Positions 1 through 13,500 of a DNA stretch of 64,000 nucleotides are shown here, piece by piece. Position 1 is the stretch's first letter. Each line of letters starts with the position of its first letter. The stretch comes from Xylocopa sonorina (Eukaryota; Arthropoda; Insecta; Hymenoptera; Apidae). The notes beneath the pieces were generated by a model. It ran no database searches and was not told the origin of the DNA. It worked only from the letters and a program-made list of their open reading frames with translations. The position numbers and the translations under genes are program-made. The stretch covers positions 7,654,001 to 7,718,000 of the forward strand of contig NC_135195.1 of the NCBI RefSeq assembly GCF_050948175.1. The letters run 5' to 3'.

Positions 1-2417
1 ACGCGAAGAGAAAAAGGTTAACGCGTATCGCTATTATCGTTTGCTACGGCGCGATTTTCTGGAGACCATCGCTCGCGATACGAAATGCAACATGGATGTA
101 CTTAACGAACTTACTCTTATTTATGTAATTTCAATTATTCTAAAGCGTATCAGAATAAATTAACCAGTGACTCGTATTATTGGGATCTAAAAATGTCTCG
201 ATTAACAAGTCACTGTTTACCTATAACAAACCAGTTTATCGAGGCAAGTCAGCTATTTGATACGACTATGATATAGTTAACGCGTGCAGAAGACGAACGT
301 GGAATCAATTGTTCGTTCCAACGATTATTTCGAAACTTCTTTCGTCTATCGAGCCACAAAGTGATGCTGACGAACGCCATAAACAGTTGCCAAACGTTTA
401 CTCCATAAATCACTGCTAAAGACCGAATGAGCGGCTCGTTAATTATTCCCGAGGTTGCGTACCAGGGGGATCGGTTTGAACGCATATGGTGAAATGGAAG
501 CGGTTGAGTGACTGGCCGATGCGCAGGTTGCGTAAGGGTGTACACGAGCACCAATGACAATTTGCGAGGAGACAGCTTCGTCGTCGCTCGTTTGATGCAT
601 GGAAACAGTCCTGTCATCGAAGCTGCATACTCGCGCATGTTTACCAACGAAACTGTTCGTTCCGTTCAATTTTGTCGATGATTCTCCGTAATGGCGATCT
701 CTGGGCGCGAAGTTCGAAGTTCTCGCCTCGAACGCGCGAATTCTCGAGCCGCTTGTCGCGCGAAGATTGATTAAAGCTTCCATTAAAAATTCATCGAAAC
801 GTCCAGTTGCTATCGAACCAGTATTCAAATGGAAAAAAGGGAAAGATTAATCATTAGACGCAATCTCATAATGGATCTCTAGCTTTTGCTCTACGCAAGG
901 ATTATTACGCTTCGAAATTTAATCGAGTATTACTTTTTAACGCGATACATGCGAGAAATGAATTAATCGATTGCTTAAAATTTCGCTGGTTACTTCGGTC
1001 GTCAAAGGGGTCCAAAGGGACAAGTAATTTTAACGTCATTTAATGCGCATGCAAATAGAATGTCAGGGAAACGTCCTCGTCAAGCGCGCCGCTTGAATTA
1101 TTCAACATTCCACTGATTTATCACTTTCCCTTTATCCGAATGCGTGACAGGATCGTGTGCAGTGTGTGTAATCACTCGGCGCGAGCAAAAAGAACCGCTC
1201 GAAAATCAGAATTCATTACGCGCGCATCGATATGTATCCTGTAAATTAAGACCGTATCGCTCGTCTGTCATTTATAAATTCGTATCGCTCGGATCAACTT
1301 AATTGCTCGGATGCGAAATTTCCATATCTACATCTTCGAATAGCTATTTCATAATTACAGCGAGCGAGTTCTACGCGGATCCGATTCGCAGGCGCCCCTG
1401 AAAAGGCGTTTCGAGCCGAGCGGAGCAAGTTCGCGTTGATGAAGCGGTCCAGGCCCGTGATCCAAGCGACGCGGAGTCGGTATAAACTCGCTTAACAAAA
1501 AGACAGAAGGCTAAAACGTACCTCGCAATTTACATCCCTGGCATGGTTAAAATTTTAATCGGTCCGAGTTGGAGAATTTTCAACGATAAAGATCGTCGTC
1601 CCCTAAGCTGAAATTGCGGAGGCACGTACCGTCCTTGCCAGGGCAGAAGTTTGCACAAGATAAATGCATTTGGCCTCCGCGTTCCGCCTTTGTAAGTCGA
1701 AGAAAGTTACGTCACTGAGGCGTAGGTATCGCGGTGGCGTTTCAACTTTTTACCCGACATTCGTATAAGCGCCGCTCGTCCTCGCTTTTTCCACCTGAAT
1801 CGAGCGAACGACCGCCTCGCTGGTGCGTCGTCGCACTTTCTTCACTGTGAAACGCAAATCTGAGACTCCGATGGATGCAATTTCAATTGAATTCGCAGTA
1901 ACCGCAAGCCATGAGCTTCTGGTGGTCTCTAAGCGATTATTAAATCAACTAACTGATAAAAGATACGTTTCATTGCTCCAAATTTTATCGACTTTTTATA
2001 CTATCAACATATGCCAGGAATAGTAGAATGTCAGTTCATCTACCAACACAACTCGCAACAGTAAATTAATATCCATATCGAACAATTCTATTAAAAAAAC
2101 ATACGCACAATAACATGATTATCCACAATCGTGATATAACAACAAACCAGCCCAAATGGTTGCAAACAAAATACAACTCTCGCTCAAGAGACGTTCCAAT
2201 CAAGAGATAAAACGTCAGCTTTAAAATATTGCATCCTCCTCGCGAGCATCATGAGACACATGCTGATAGGGACAAGCGGAGCATGCTCAGACAGAAAGAA
2301 ACGAGGCGAGGACGGCATTCCACGCGGGAACAGAAACAAAAACAGTAGAAAACGGTGAGGAGAAAATAGAAAAAAGCCAGGGACACGCACACACGAACAG
2401 AGAAAGAGCGTGAGAGT

Positions 2418-2441
2418 AGAGAGAGAGAGAGAGAGAGAGAA
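2418..2441. repeat. (GA)n microsatellite
   Basis: A run of about eleven uninterrupted GA dinucleotides, within a longer purine-rich stretch. Confidence 0.95.
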
Positions 2442-2783
2442 ACAAACAGAGGTAGAAAAAGTTGCGCTTAATCGAAAAACCAGCGAACCTTCATCGCGTC
2501 GGTCACGATCGGTAGCCCTTCAGGGTTGGTACCCTTCCGGCGTGGTGTTGTTCTCCCGGGTGCGCGATCGCTTCACTGTCAGACAGAAAAAAAGAGGGAA
2601 GGGAAGAAGGCTAGGCAACCCCGACAGCAACCGCCACCAGTTTACATTGTACGCGCGTAAGTGCCACGCGCACACGTTTCCATCAACGTCGAAATTCTTT
2701 AACAACGATGCAACGGTAACGTTCGATAAAAATCGAAAATAATGTAATACCGATTCGAAGAAGAAACGCTCTTCGTTCGTACT

Positions 2784-2821
2784 CGTACGTGTGCGCGTGC
2801 ACGTGTGTACGCGCGTACATA
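2784..2821. repeat. 38-bp perfect alternating pyrimidine-purine tract (CG/TG/TA)
   Basis: Every even position from 2784 to 2820 is a pyrimidine and every odd one a purine. CG and TG steps dominate. The centre contains the palindrome cgtgcacg. Confidence 0.95.
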
Positions 2822-5800
2822 GAATCAAGCCATCGCCACACCCCTCGCCACGCCACCTTAAACTCGATAATTTGGGACAAAGAGGAGGAAATGGGGGAAG
2901 GAAAGGGTGACTGGGATAGAGATCACCGCAGAAGGGTGCGAAGCACGCCTCTCAAATTGCTTCCACGCATGCTAACCCAACGACAATTGTTACTCTCCCC
3001 CGACGACCGACTCATCCCCTTTCGGGCAATCGCTCCCTCCCTTTCGGCTTATTACGTCATTTACTTTATTTACTACCCCAGTCGCGTACCATTAAACGCG
3101 TCAGCTGTTAATGCAGCACCACCCGCGTATTATGGCTCGAGTTTCTGACACGGTCCTGCGAACCTCCGTGCACGATTAGGGGATGTAGACTAACAGGGTG
3201 ACACTGACCTACATACTGTTGCGGTGGTCCTTGCTTAAAGCGAAGCTCTGTCTCTCTTATTTTCTGCTATCGTTATAGGCTGTTGTTTCTACTGTTCCGC
3301 GCAAGTTGAAAACAACTTTGTCGTTTCTGTCATTCTCTATGAAGTCATTCGAATTGCATTATAATTGGCAGTGGCAGTTCAGTTAGAAACAGAACAGCGA
3401 AAACAGCTTTGACGTATAATAGAACTGGAAACAGCGGCGCTCTGAGTCAACACGGGAATAAAAATTCTTATTTACCACGAACATCAAACAATGCTATCAA
3501 GCGAGTTCTTGTCCGAGATAGAGCACAAAAATGTTCGACCATAGGACAGAGAAATCCAGGGGAAAAAAGCTTCGACTTTATTATGAACCGCATGATCAAC
3601 GTTCGTTCAACGATGCGTGAATACGGTCAGGTGTATTGAAATCGTAGCCTATTTACTTTCACCCCCCTGCATATCCTTTTCACGGGAAACGCGCGACGCT
3701 AACTCTTCCCGGACGCCAGCGCGGCCATCCGCGTCAGTGTCTCGCTTTTTTCACTCCCACGTGGAACGTGTGCAATGTTTAATCGTTATCTCCGATCTTT
3801 TTGCACCCTCGCGTACGCGCGCAGCAAATACCTCGTTACGCAATACTGGTAGTGTTTGTACGGGTCTGTTCGAAAAATAAAAGTTTTCGACTGAGAAAAT
3901 CGCAAGTACCGCGCACGATATTTATTAATCAGACGCATTGCGAAGACTTCTGTGTAGAAAAATACAACGCGTGTTTCTGAAGAAATTTTTTTTCTCGAAA
4001 ACACAACATTTACGAGGAAATTTTGAGAAATTGGCAATATTCGTAAATCTTTCTATTTCCTCAGCCTTTACGCACAAATGTACTCTATACTATCGAGACA
4101 TACCAACTAATAGAAGAAAGCATTGTATATCATTTTTTGTAGATTTCTCGAACAATCACGAAGACTATTTTGCAAAAATAATAAAACGATGTGATACTTT
4201 ATGAATAATCCTGGCAATTTTTGTATACAAAATACATAGAAGCGGTGAGTACGCAACTATGAATATTAATGGTCGAAAGCTAGCTGTAACGCGTGAATTT
4301 TGTAACTTTCACGTGCAAACGCATACAAAATTCATCGCAAACTGTCGTAAATAACTGATACTACCCTTTCGTTACACTTCGAGCGGAAATGTTTAAAAAA
4401 AAAGGCTGACCTACGAGTGTTCAAGCGCGCCAAGTTTCATAAAAATTGAGGACACCGCAACTGGCTCCTGTTGCACGTACAATTACTAAAAAGCATTTTT
4501 AATTTCCCGTTATCTCCGCCAGATGAAATGTTTCCACGCTATTCACCCTTATTACACACGCGTTCCACCCATAAGTATCCCTTCGCGGAAGTATTACAGC
4601 TTCGCGTACGTACGTTCAACAATTTTAGTAATCCTATCAGATCGATCGTGAAACTTTGACGAATAGAAAAATACATTTTGTTAAGCATCTCGCCCACAGA
4701 CAATCCGACAAACGTGCCTCGGTCGAGTGAATTCGGCGGTTTTCCCAAACGCTTGCACGTCCGTTCTCGAAAATGACGCGACGACGCGTCGCGTGCTGTA
4801 CACACGCCCCGGAAACCGTGAATGGACGCAATATAAAATGCAAATTACACCCTCGCCCAACTCTGGAGGGTGGCTCGTTTTCGTGAAACGCCGTTTAAAA
4901 AAGTACTACCATCGCAGATGTCGCTTGGAAAACTTCCGAAAGCTTGCGCGACCTGTATGACACGGTCGTGAAACTTCGTCGCGACCCAGACCATTCTTAC
5001 CGGTGCGAGTGGCCGATTTATACGGGAACCCTTCGAGGAGCGACCTCCTCGAGTAACTTTTACCTCCTCCCAGTGAATTTCCTTCGAACGATCTCGTAGC
5101 AAATTAAACGAAGCGAGAAGAAGTAGCTCGCGCGATTACAACCAAAGTGGAATAGGCTGAGAAAATTTGGCAGGAGATAAGTAAGGACACCTTGTACACC
5201 CGATTAGACGTCTGCGTGCGAGGTAAAGAGGAAAGATGGAGGAAGATCGTAGTGCCGATAAGGTGCTTGAAAGAGATTTCAACGACGATCGAAGTTCGTG
5301 ACGTTACGCGTCCTCTTCGATCGCGGGCGTTTCGAATTTCGCCTCCGAACTTCCGCTTAGAGATCGATGCGTCCCGCGTGTCTTTACAGGCTGGATCGAC
5401 CAGACGAACGTACACGAGGACTCCATTTGCGGCGTATGAATTATTGCTGCCGGATAAAACGCGAATAATTGAGACGCTATAATTCCGAGGACTCGATTTC
5501 GTCGTTGTTACATCTCGACGCGTCGATTTCTGCCAGATTCAGCGGACGCTTTTAGGAATTAAACACTGTGGATATGACGATGGGTTCATTCATGAATTTC
5601 GGGATTTTGCTAAAGATAGGAAACGATCCAATACATTTTTTAACGTTCATTACTGTTAATAATAATAAACGGATGTCTCCTCTATGGTTGATTTTCTTTC
5701 TTAAAGAAAATTAAATTAGCCACTGCGACACAATTCGTGTTAATAAGATTAGTCAAGTTGAAAAGATGATTGATCAGAATTAAAGAGATCTATAATAGAG

Positions 5801-7350
5801 ATTGAGAGACGCGGCGCGGATATTCTCAAGTAAACGAATCCCTCTACGAATCGATACTCCTCCTATTACCCAGGAAACGCGTTAACGAACGAGCTGAAAT
5901 AAATTTACAAATTGACGTACGGGAATCGTTGATAATCGCGTGCTGTAAAATCGCCACGACGTGTAAACACGAACGAGAGGAGCAGCTTTAACGAGGAGAT
6001 TTCCCCCGAAGGCCGTAAATGAAAATGTGTGAGGCATTTGCATCCCGAGAGGGATCCGCGAGCCTTCGGGATGTTTTTTAATTAATTTCAACGCGACCTT
6101 AAGCCCTCGTGTTTCTCCTCCCAATTATAACAGGGCGCCGGGTGTCTTGAGAACGAGAAATAAAATTCAGCGAAATTAATCATTCGCCTGAATAATAATT
6201 TACTGTACGCGTACGCAGAAATTATTCCCCGTCTCCATTACCACCGCGTCCATAAATTCACCGGCTGTAATTCCGTTTTCACGTAAACTTTTAATGAGCG
6301 GAGCGAAAAAAAGACGAGGAAGACGACGGAGAAGAGGAACGCGATACGCGAAAGCAATCATCAACGAACCGCCAACCACCGCGAACGCACGCCTGGTGCG
6401 TTTCAAACGGCACCGGGATTAATTGCCGGTCGCGTACCCGGGAATCACTTCCGGTGCTCGTCTATTATTTATCGACGGACAAAGGACGATCGTACCGAAA
6501 ACGCGCGAGACAACTCGAATCCCGTGGACGGGGTGAAAAAAAAAGATAACACTTGGCGAATCCGTGGGACGATCAATCAATCTGGCCAACAAATCGAGCT
6601 CCTTCATGGCTCCGCGATGAAAAATGAATTCCCATCACGGGCGAGAGGGAAGATTTCCAATCCGCTCGGCGAGCGTTCCCCATCTGCTCGATTGAGCCTC
6701 GTAGACAATTTTAAAAAGCCGGTTGACGCATCTCCGCGGACTTAACGACGAGTACGTGACGCGATGGCGATCGATGTTTCGCGAGGGGACGCGAGAGCGA
6801 CGTGCAAACCGTGATTTACGTACCGCCAGTGATGTTTCTTGAGCGAATTTTCGGAAATACAAATGGAATTCGGAAGCAGGTTACATCTCGCGATACGTTT
6901 GATGTATGATCGACCGATATCGCGAAAGAGGGTCGAAGAATAAAAATCGAGGGGATCGGTTACAGGTTTGATACGTGGACTTATTGTTCCACGCTTCGAT
7001 AGCGACAGAGTCAACATAATAAACGACCAGCGATTGGCGCACGATTCACGTGGGTAACCTAGCTCTCGTAAAGAACAGTGTTCCATAAAAAAATGTTGCA
7101 ATAATTACAGAAACGAGCGTGTAGAAAAATCGGCGAGAGAAATATTTTCCAATAAAATTCTGTAATTATACGCCTTGTGGAGTCCTCGAGAAAATTGGCC
7201 CGTAAACCTGCCACGCAGAGACGCAATTATAATCGACAGAAGCGTGTCGAACGCGAGTGAATCGAACGATCGATCTTTTACGAGAGAACAGATGGATCGA
7301 TCGCCGCGGAAGATGGGAGGCAAGGTGCAGGGTGCGGGGATCACACTTAC

Positions 7351-7518
7351 AAGACTTACGATCGGCGTGTCTGGTCCTCTTGCGCTCCCTTGGCGTCGTC
7401 CTCGTCGCTGGTGTCTTCGTAGCGGTCTTCACCAACGATTCCAGCAGCTCGTCGTCGCCGTCGGTCAGGTTCCCATTGGTATTCTCGTCGCGCAGCAGCG
7501 GACCTAACGAGGTGCGCC
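7351..7518 (-). CDS. Fhos: Fhos exon 16 of window: DAD autoregulatory tail (not the last exon)
   Basis: This 168-nt exon encodes residues 1099-1154. The DAD core DDELLESLVKTATK is followed by a basic stretch RERKRTRHADRKS, matching FHOD1 DEIMDLLVQSVTK and RERKRSRGNRKS. DAD binding to FH3 keeps the formin closed. In FHOD1, Rho kinase phosphorylates the Ser/Thr in this basic stretch to open it; Thr1147 and Ser1154 occupy two of those positions. Acceptor is cttgttccag. The donor GTAAGTGT leaves one T for a following Leu codon (family SLRRTLK). A second GTAAGT lies 9 nt inside the exon end. The terminal exon was not found in bases 1-7350. Confidence 0.93.
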
Positions 7519-10500
7519 CTGGAACAAGGAATCGGTACCAAAGTGTTACGAGCGATCTGAAATTGTCCATAAAAATAGATTCTTTTCATTTTGCACACCG
7601 TTACAATCATTGCGACATCGTTACGCAAAAGCTTGACTATTTTCTGGTTCACATAACAGACGTGGTAATAAATTTTCGTGAAATTTAATTAACAAATTCT
7701 CAAGATTAAAAGTTCCACGGCTAAGATAAAATTGAGTTACGAAAGAGATTTATCGTAACCGATCGCGAACCGATTCCACCGTTGCTCGGAGGCAATCCGC
7801 GTTAACACGCGCGATGAACTTCCACCCCCTCGATAAGCAAGAAAGTTCGCAGTTAAGAGCTCGAAGCTGCGAGAGCCGCGTTGAACGCAAACCGAGAATA
7901 ATCCGATTACGCGGCGGAGTACTTCTGGCGGCGAATTTTCCGCGGAACGATCCGCGGGAGATGTAGACCAGGTGACACCGTGTGGAAAATTACGACATCG
8001 AAGCGGAGATGCCTGTTCAGAAATGAAATTCGAGGGACGCCGTCTGCAGCGCCCGGGCACTTTAGCTCGCGGTTCGCGTAGCCAGGTCCTGTACATCGTT
8101 CCTCCATTGCTGGGGCACTCTGGCGAACTCTTCGCAGAGGAGTCTCTCGATGTTACTGGTCCACGGGGCAGAAAGTTCGGGACCGTCAAAAGAACGGGGA
8201 GTTTCTTTGAGAGCGTCTTTGAAACTCGGCTGAAAGAAGCTTCCATTGGCGGTCTTTCTGGTTGTGTAAATTCGATACGAAGGTGGTACGCGGGTGGAGA
8301 CCGGAAGAGGGAACCGATGGGCCGGTAAGAATTTCCATGGGATAGAAAAACGTAAGTTTCGCGATGTGGTCAAACCAGTTCAAATCCTGGGGATGTCGCA
8401 CACTTGAAGCCTTTCGCCCCTCTTTTATTCACGAAGAGGGTAAATGACTTTCATTTTCGAGTGCTTGTGGAGAAATTGACCATCGCTTGATGCTCGAGGC
8501 AAAACTTCACGCTCGTCTCGATTTGCGAATAGTACCGTGCTCCGATTTCTATTCGCATCGCTGTCCTTAATTCGACGAGAGTTCAGAATTATGAAACTCG
8601 GTCTGGTCCACTCTAGAATTTCGCGGGTCCATCAAATAGAAATTTAAAATCAAACTACTACTGGCTAGAAAATCTTCTGACATGAAATATTCACGCTCGT
8701 GTCCGCGAATAATCCTCTGTCGTTTATAGTTTCACTTTGCAGTTTAAACGAGATTAAATTTCATTATGCAAAACTGTCTAAAAAATTCCATATACGCGAA
8801 TTAAATATCCAGCGCCTCGCGCTCTTCCGTTTCGCACCCTACGCAGTCGACTGTTACAATATTAAAAGGAACGAAAAAATGTAATTCGAAATCCTCGGGT
8901 CTGTTCGAACTACTGTATATGAAAAAAAGGAGACGTACGTTTGGCGAGGAGAGAAGAGAAAAGCCACGTCTCTTCCACCTCTAACCTTTCATTCTCGGCA
9001 ATCTCCACATAAATACAACCCTCTCAAGGAAACCACGGATATGAATGCAATAACAGGCAAGAAGATACCCGCCTAGGGTGGAATCTGCCGCGACAAATCG
9101 TGATCCCTGAAATGTGGGAGGGGGGAGGAGGCCACGTGGAAAGATTCACAGGACGTCTCCAGGTGTTTCAGCTCGGGGGTGGAGGCGGACTGGAAGAGAC
9201 ATTGTCCGCGTACTGAAGCGGACTTAGCCGGAGCGTTTAGATATTTTATAGAGGGGCATACACGGGAATAAAAGGGAGGAAAGTTATGATGGCCACACAG
9301 AGCCGCGATAATGCACGAGCACCTGCAAGTTTACGAGCCGTAAAGGGCCGCCATTGCCCTCTGGGCTCTTTATATCCGGCCCACGCCGGGAATAAAAATT
9401 CTAACGCCTCCTTCGCCGGAAGACAGAGGAGAGGATTGGCGGTTGCAATTCGGGATGATTTCCACGCAACCCCACCACCGGTTCTGTTAGTTTCGTTTTC
9501 ATTGCTCGATTTTGGAAACGAACGGCGTTGCGATCGTGTCGGATGTAGCTCGACGATTAATTCCACGGTTGGAACGTCGAAAGTTGGCGTAAACGACGGG
9601 ATCGACGTGAAAATTACAATGTTTTCTCTGCAGTAAATTCGCCCGCCGAGCTTGAAATTTGTCGCACGAAATTATCTCGCGTAAACAGTGTTTTCTGATA
9701 GTTTGCGAACTAATTCTATGATATCTCCTATGAGACAACATCTTGGAAACGGCTGAATTTAAGAAGATAATCGAAATACGAAAATAATTGACCAATACAA
9801 GGTCTCCATGCACGTATACGAAACGTAGCTGGAAGATTTAAGATTCCAAGTAGTACGTGTCAATAAGTAATCAGACGTGTCCCTAGAAATTAAAATAAGT
9901 AACGTTGTAAATCGTTCTCTTTCAATTATTTTCATTAACTACGAAAGAATGTAATGTAAAGTACAGTATATTATGAAATTTATGTTATTTTATATATATA
10001 TATATATTACCATATTTACAGCGTTCTTTTATGTCACGTTATACATTCTTCCACATTTCAGAACGTTCCAAATCCACGTATATTACCCGACAAATAACCA
10101 CGATTTAATTTCGTCGGATAAGTTAACTCATCGTTTCTGTCGCATATTATGTTACTTAAAAAACTCCATTACGAACGAGACAAATTCGTTTCATTTTCCA
10201 CGTTCTCAACTATTCTGCGCATAAGCTTTATACGTGGTTAATTAGTCATCCTATTACTGCATCCACGAAGATTATTTCTCTTTCTCATTTAGTCTCACTA
10301 GCGCGATAAATACGTGGAAATGTGAAGAATTCAAGGGTAGCAGACAAAATGCTTGAAAAATGCTACAGAAAGCCATGTCCGCTTTTGTCAGAACAAAACA
10401 GCAGTAGTAAGCATGCATATGTAGTCAGACGTGCACCTACTTCAACAGTCATTCGTAAAAAATATTATGCAAATTAATTTTTACTAAAAGTATCATAAAT

Positions 10501-13500
10501 TTTAGTTGTACGAACTCTCATAACATTCATTTTATTGAATATCTGCAAAAAAATTAGCGTTCGTAAGGAGATATGACGACTCGTTCGTAAAGTGAAACTG
10601 TTAAGTCTATAAAAGAATGTTTTACGCTCGAAACAGTTGTGAAAAAAACACGCCTCAGATTTTTACGTTTTGCAGAAAATATATACTGTACAACGAAAAT
10701 GCATGAACGTTAAATACTAGCATATTCATTTCAAGTAGCGTATATCAATAAATAGAAAGACGCGTGCATTTACAACTTCTCGAAAGCAACATTACAAAGC
10801 TCTTAACGAGGCGCCATAAAAAAAGCTCCAGCAAGAGCTTCTTCTGGCCAAAAAATCTTCAGAAAGAGAGGATAAGAAAAAATATAGGACAGAAACAAGA
10901 GCCGGGAGAAAACATTGTACGAGACCGAGGGAAACAGCGAACGCTATTCGCGCAGGATTATCTTTGAGACACGATTACCGCGTCTCAGCCAACGCGGAGG
11001 GTGCCGATGGCCGCGTCCTCGAAATCTCGATGCCGTTACTTTTCATTTCCCGGTAACACCGTCAAACGAGCCGACGCTATCCACGAATCTTGCCCGGAGA
11101 GTGTTTGCTTAAGGAGGGCATTTATCTCTCGCGCCGCCACCGGCTAGAGCATTACGGAAACGAGGAGAAATTCTCGCACTTTGTTCTTATCTGCGCCACA
11201 GAGCCAACCTTTTAAGGTGACGCGTTATATTTCCGACCGTTAAGAACGCGGGTGGAACTTCGATGCGCTTTTTTTATAAGGACAACAGGGTGCAAAGGAC
11301 CTACTCAACAAGCATCTATTGTTTACTCTTTCTCCATTGGATTTTACGAATACAGAGAAATTTTAATTCGCAAAAAGTACATTTCTATTTTCTTCAGGCA
11401 CACCTGTCGTTCTCCAACGCCATCGTCATCGAACCCGTAACAATTTTCTGCGACATTATAAGCTACCAATTTCAATACCACACGGCACACGCAAACTAGA
11501 ATTCCATGTGATTCACGTGATCGGATGAAATAACCAAATGGAGAAAAAAAAAAGCGAAATGTACGGGTACGTTGTAGCTGTCCTTGTTCTTCGATCATGT
11601 ACAACGAACTACGGTACTATTGCGGTTTATTGCCTCGTTCTGTATTCCACGGTTTCGCGGAGCCAGACATCGCGTAACGTAGAAATATGAAACTTGCTGG
11701 CGACAGGATATTAGGACGTCTCGATCAATGAGCGACGCGGAGTGCAGGTTGGATTTACATTGCAAATGTGCTACCTGAAAACGATCCTCGCAGACAGCTC
11801 GCGCTTCGGGACACACGATTATCTTTGTCGAACGTTTTAACGCCGGAAATTGCCGGGGCTTCTCTACAAATCGAACTGGTGCGTTTCACTTTATCATCTC
11901 TATTACATTTTTATGTTTCTATTTTATGAACCACTTACGAACGACTCTATTGTAATCACCGATGAGACAATATTTCACAAATTCTCGAGCTGATTCTTGT
12001 TAACAAAACTTTTGAATATCGTCAGACTTTACGTGTAAAGGGTAGTCGTGTTCCTTGTCTGCTGAAAATTTCGCAGAAACTTCACGCAAGTGACACGGCG
12101 ACTCGCTCCGCTCTTTATCAACGATGTACCACGGGAACGAAGTTGAGGACATTCGTCCGAACAATTCGCCCCCGACAAAGGCTTTTATTCAGCTTTCGTC
12201 GTTCAGTGTGATTAAAGATCACAAACATCGCGAGAGGAGGGTGGGAGGGTTGGAGAGGCAGTGGAAGAAGCCAGGAAGTACCGAGTGTGCCAAGCAAAAA
12301 GTAAGATACTCGGAGAACACAAGTTAGTCCGTTCGAAGGAAACGAGGAAACGAGCGCGGGAAGAAGAAAGGGAGGCAGGGCGAGCAGGAGTAGATTGAAA
12401 ACTCACCGTCTTTCCTCTGTCTCCTCCACGGCAGGGTACCGTGAATACTCTCGACGTCGGAGATATCGCTTCCTAGCAGTTGCCTGAGCTCCGCGTCCGC
12501 TCGATCCTCTTTCGTCCTGAATTTGCCAACCTGTAACGACGATCAAAGGAGACATCGGATTCGCGTGTTCTGCGGCGGTCGAGGGAGGAGGGCTGCCAGC
12601 GGTGCGTGCCGCCGCGCGTTCGACGGCATCGCGGCAGAAATGGAAACAGAGACAACCGGGATATTAACGCAACGGTAGACAAGAAAAGGAATTGATTCCT
12701 GCCAGCGGCGAAAAAGCAATTCATTCCTCGTCGGCGAGCCGCGCCATAATGCCGTTCACGCTCCGATAACTGTATTTGATGAGAGAAGTGGTCCGCCCCT
12801 TCTCAAAGATTCGCAGCGACCATCGTTCTCGTCAAAAGGAAATTGTTAAGGTCGCGAGTAACGTGTTCGTTCGTTCGCGACAATTTCTTTTCTACAATCG
12901 TATGGAATAGCGATTCTTTACGCGCGAGTTTCAACGTATTAGCGTGATCAATATTTCCAATGGCATTTCGGTAAATAGCTTTTTGTATTTCTCTCGAGAG
13001 CGCGAGGAACGCGTCGAATGTTAACACGACTGATCGATTAGAGACGAGAGAGCATTCATTTAAACCGCAGGAAACGGACACTCCGAGTGTCACGAGCGAA
13101 TAGCAGCTCGGATTGGTAGAGCCAGGTCTCGCGTAACTCACCTCTGTGATCATCTTTCCTCTGGTCTTATTTCGTTCGCGGTGATTGGCTTTTTTCTCCA
13201 GCTGCTGTATCACCCGCTCGCGGGTGGTTCTGTACTCGAGTGCGAACTCGGACACGATACGGCAGAACTCGTTCGGCTTTGTGTCCTGCACCCTGTGCAA
13301 CGGTATACCCAGCCAGAGGATGAATTTGTGGAATCGATTTATGATCCGCCTGTGCACGATGCCCAGCACGATTATCCTCTCCGCGCAGTCCGCCAGGAAG
13401 TCTGACATTCTGCTTCGACAGAAGAGCAGCGAGGAGTCGGGAATTAATACCACGCGAACTTGTTTTACGATCGCTGGCGATATAATTCTACGGACAGAGG

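Larger units (their letters stand above)
1..7350 (-). other. 3' intron or downstream region of Fhos, no exon recognised
   Basis: This stretch lies downstream of the last recognised exon. The family ends in about 20 more residues (LRRTLK and following), for which I found no convincing exon here. The region holds a GA microsatellite, a 38-bp alternating purine-pyrimidine tract and a few short hairpins such as catcccga/tcgggatg (6041-6073). ORFs on both strands look random. Confidence 0.6.

Noticed and set aside
1753..1833. Minus-strand candidate terminal exon starting LRRRTSEAVV, in the right phase after exon 16 and ending in a stop
   Set aside because: Its acceptor gtgaagaaag has no pyrimidine tract, and after LRR the residues do not resemble the family's RRTLK tail.
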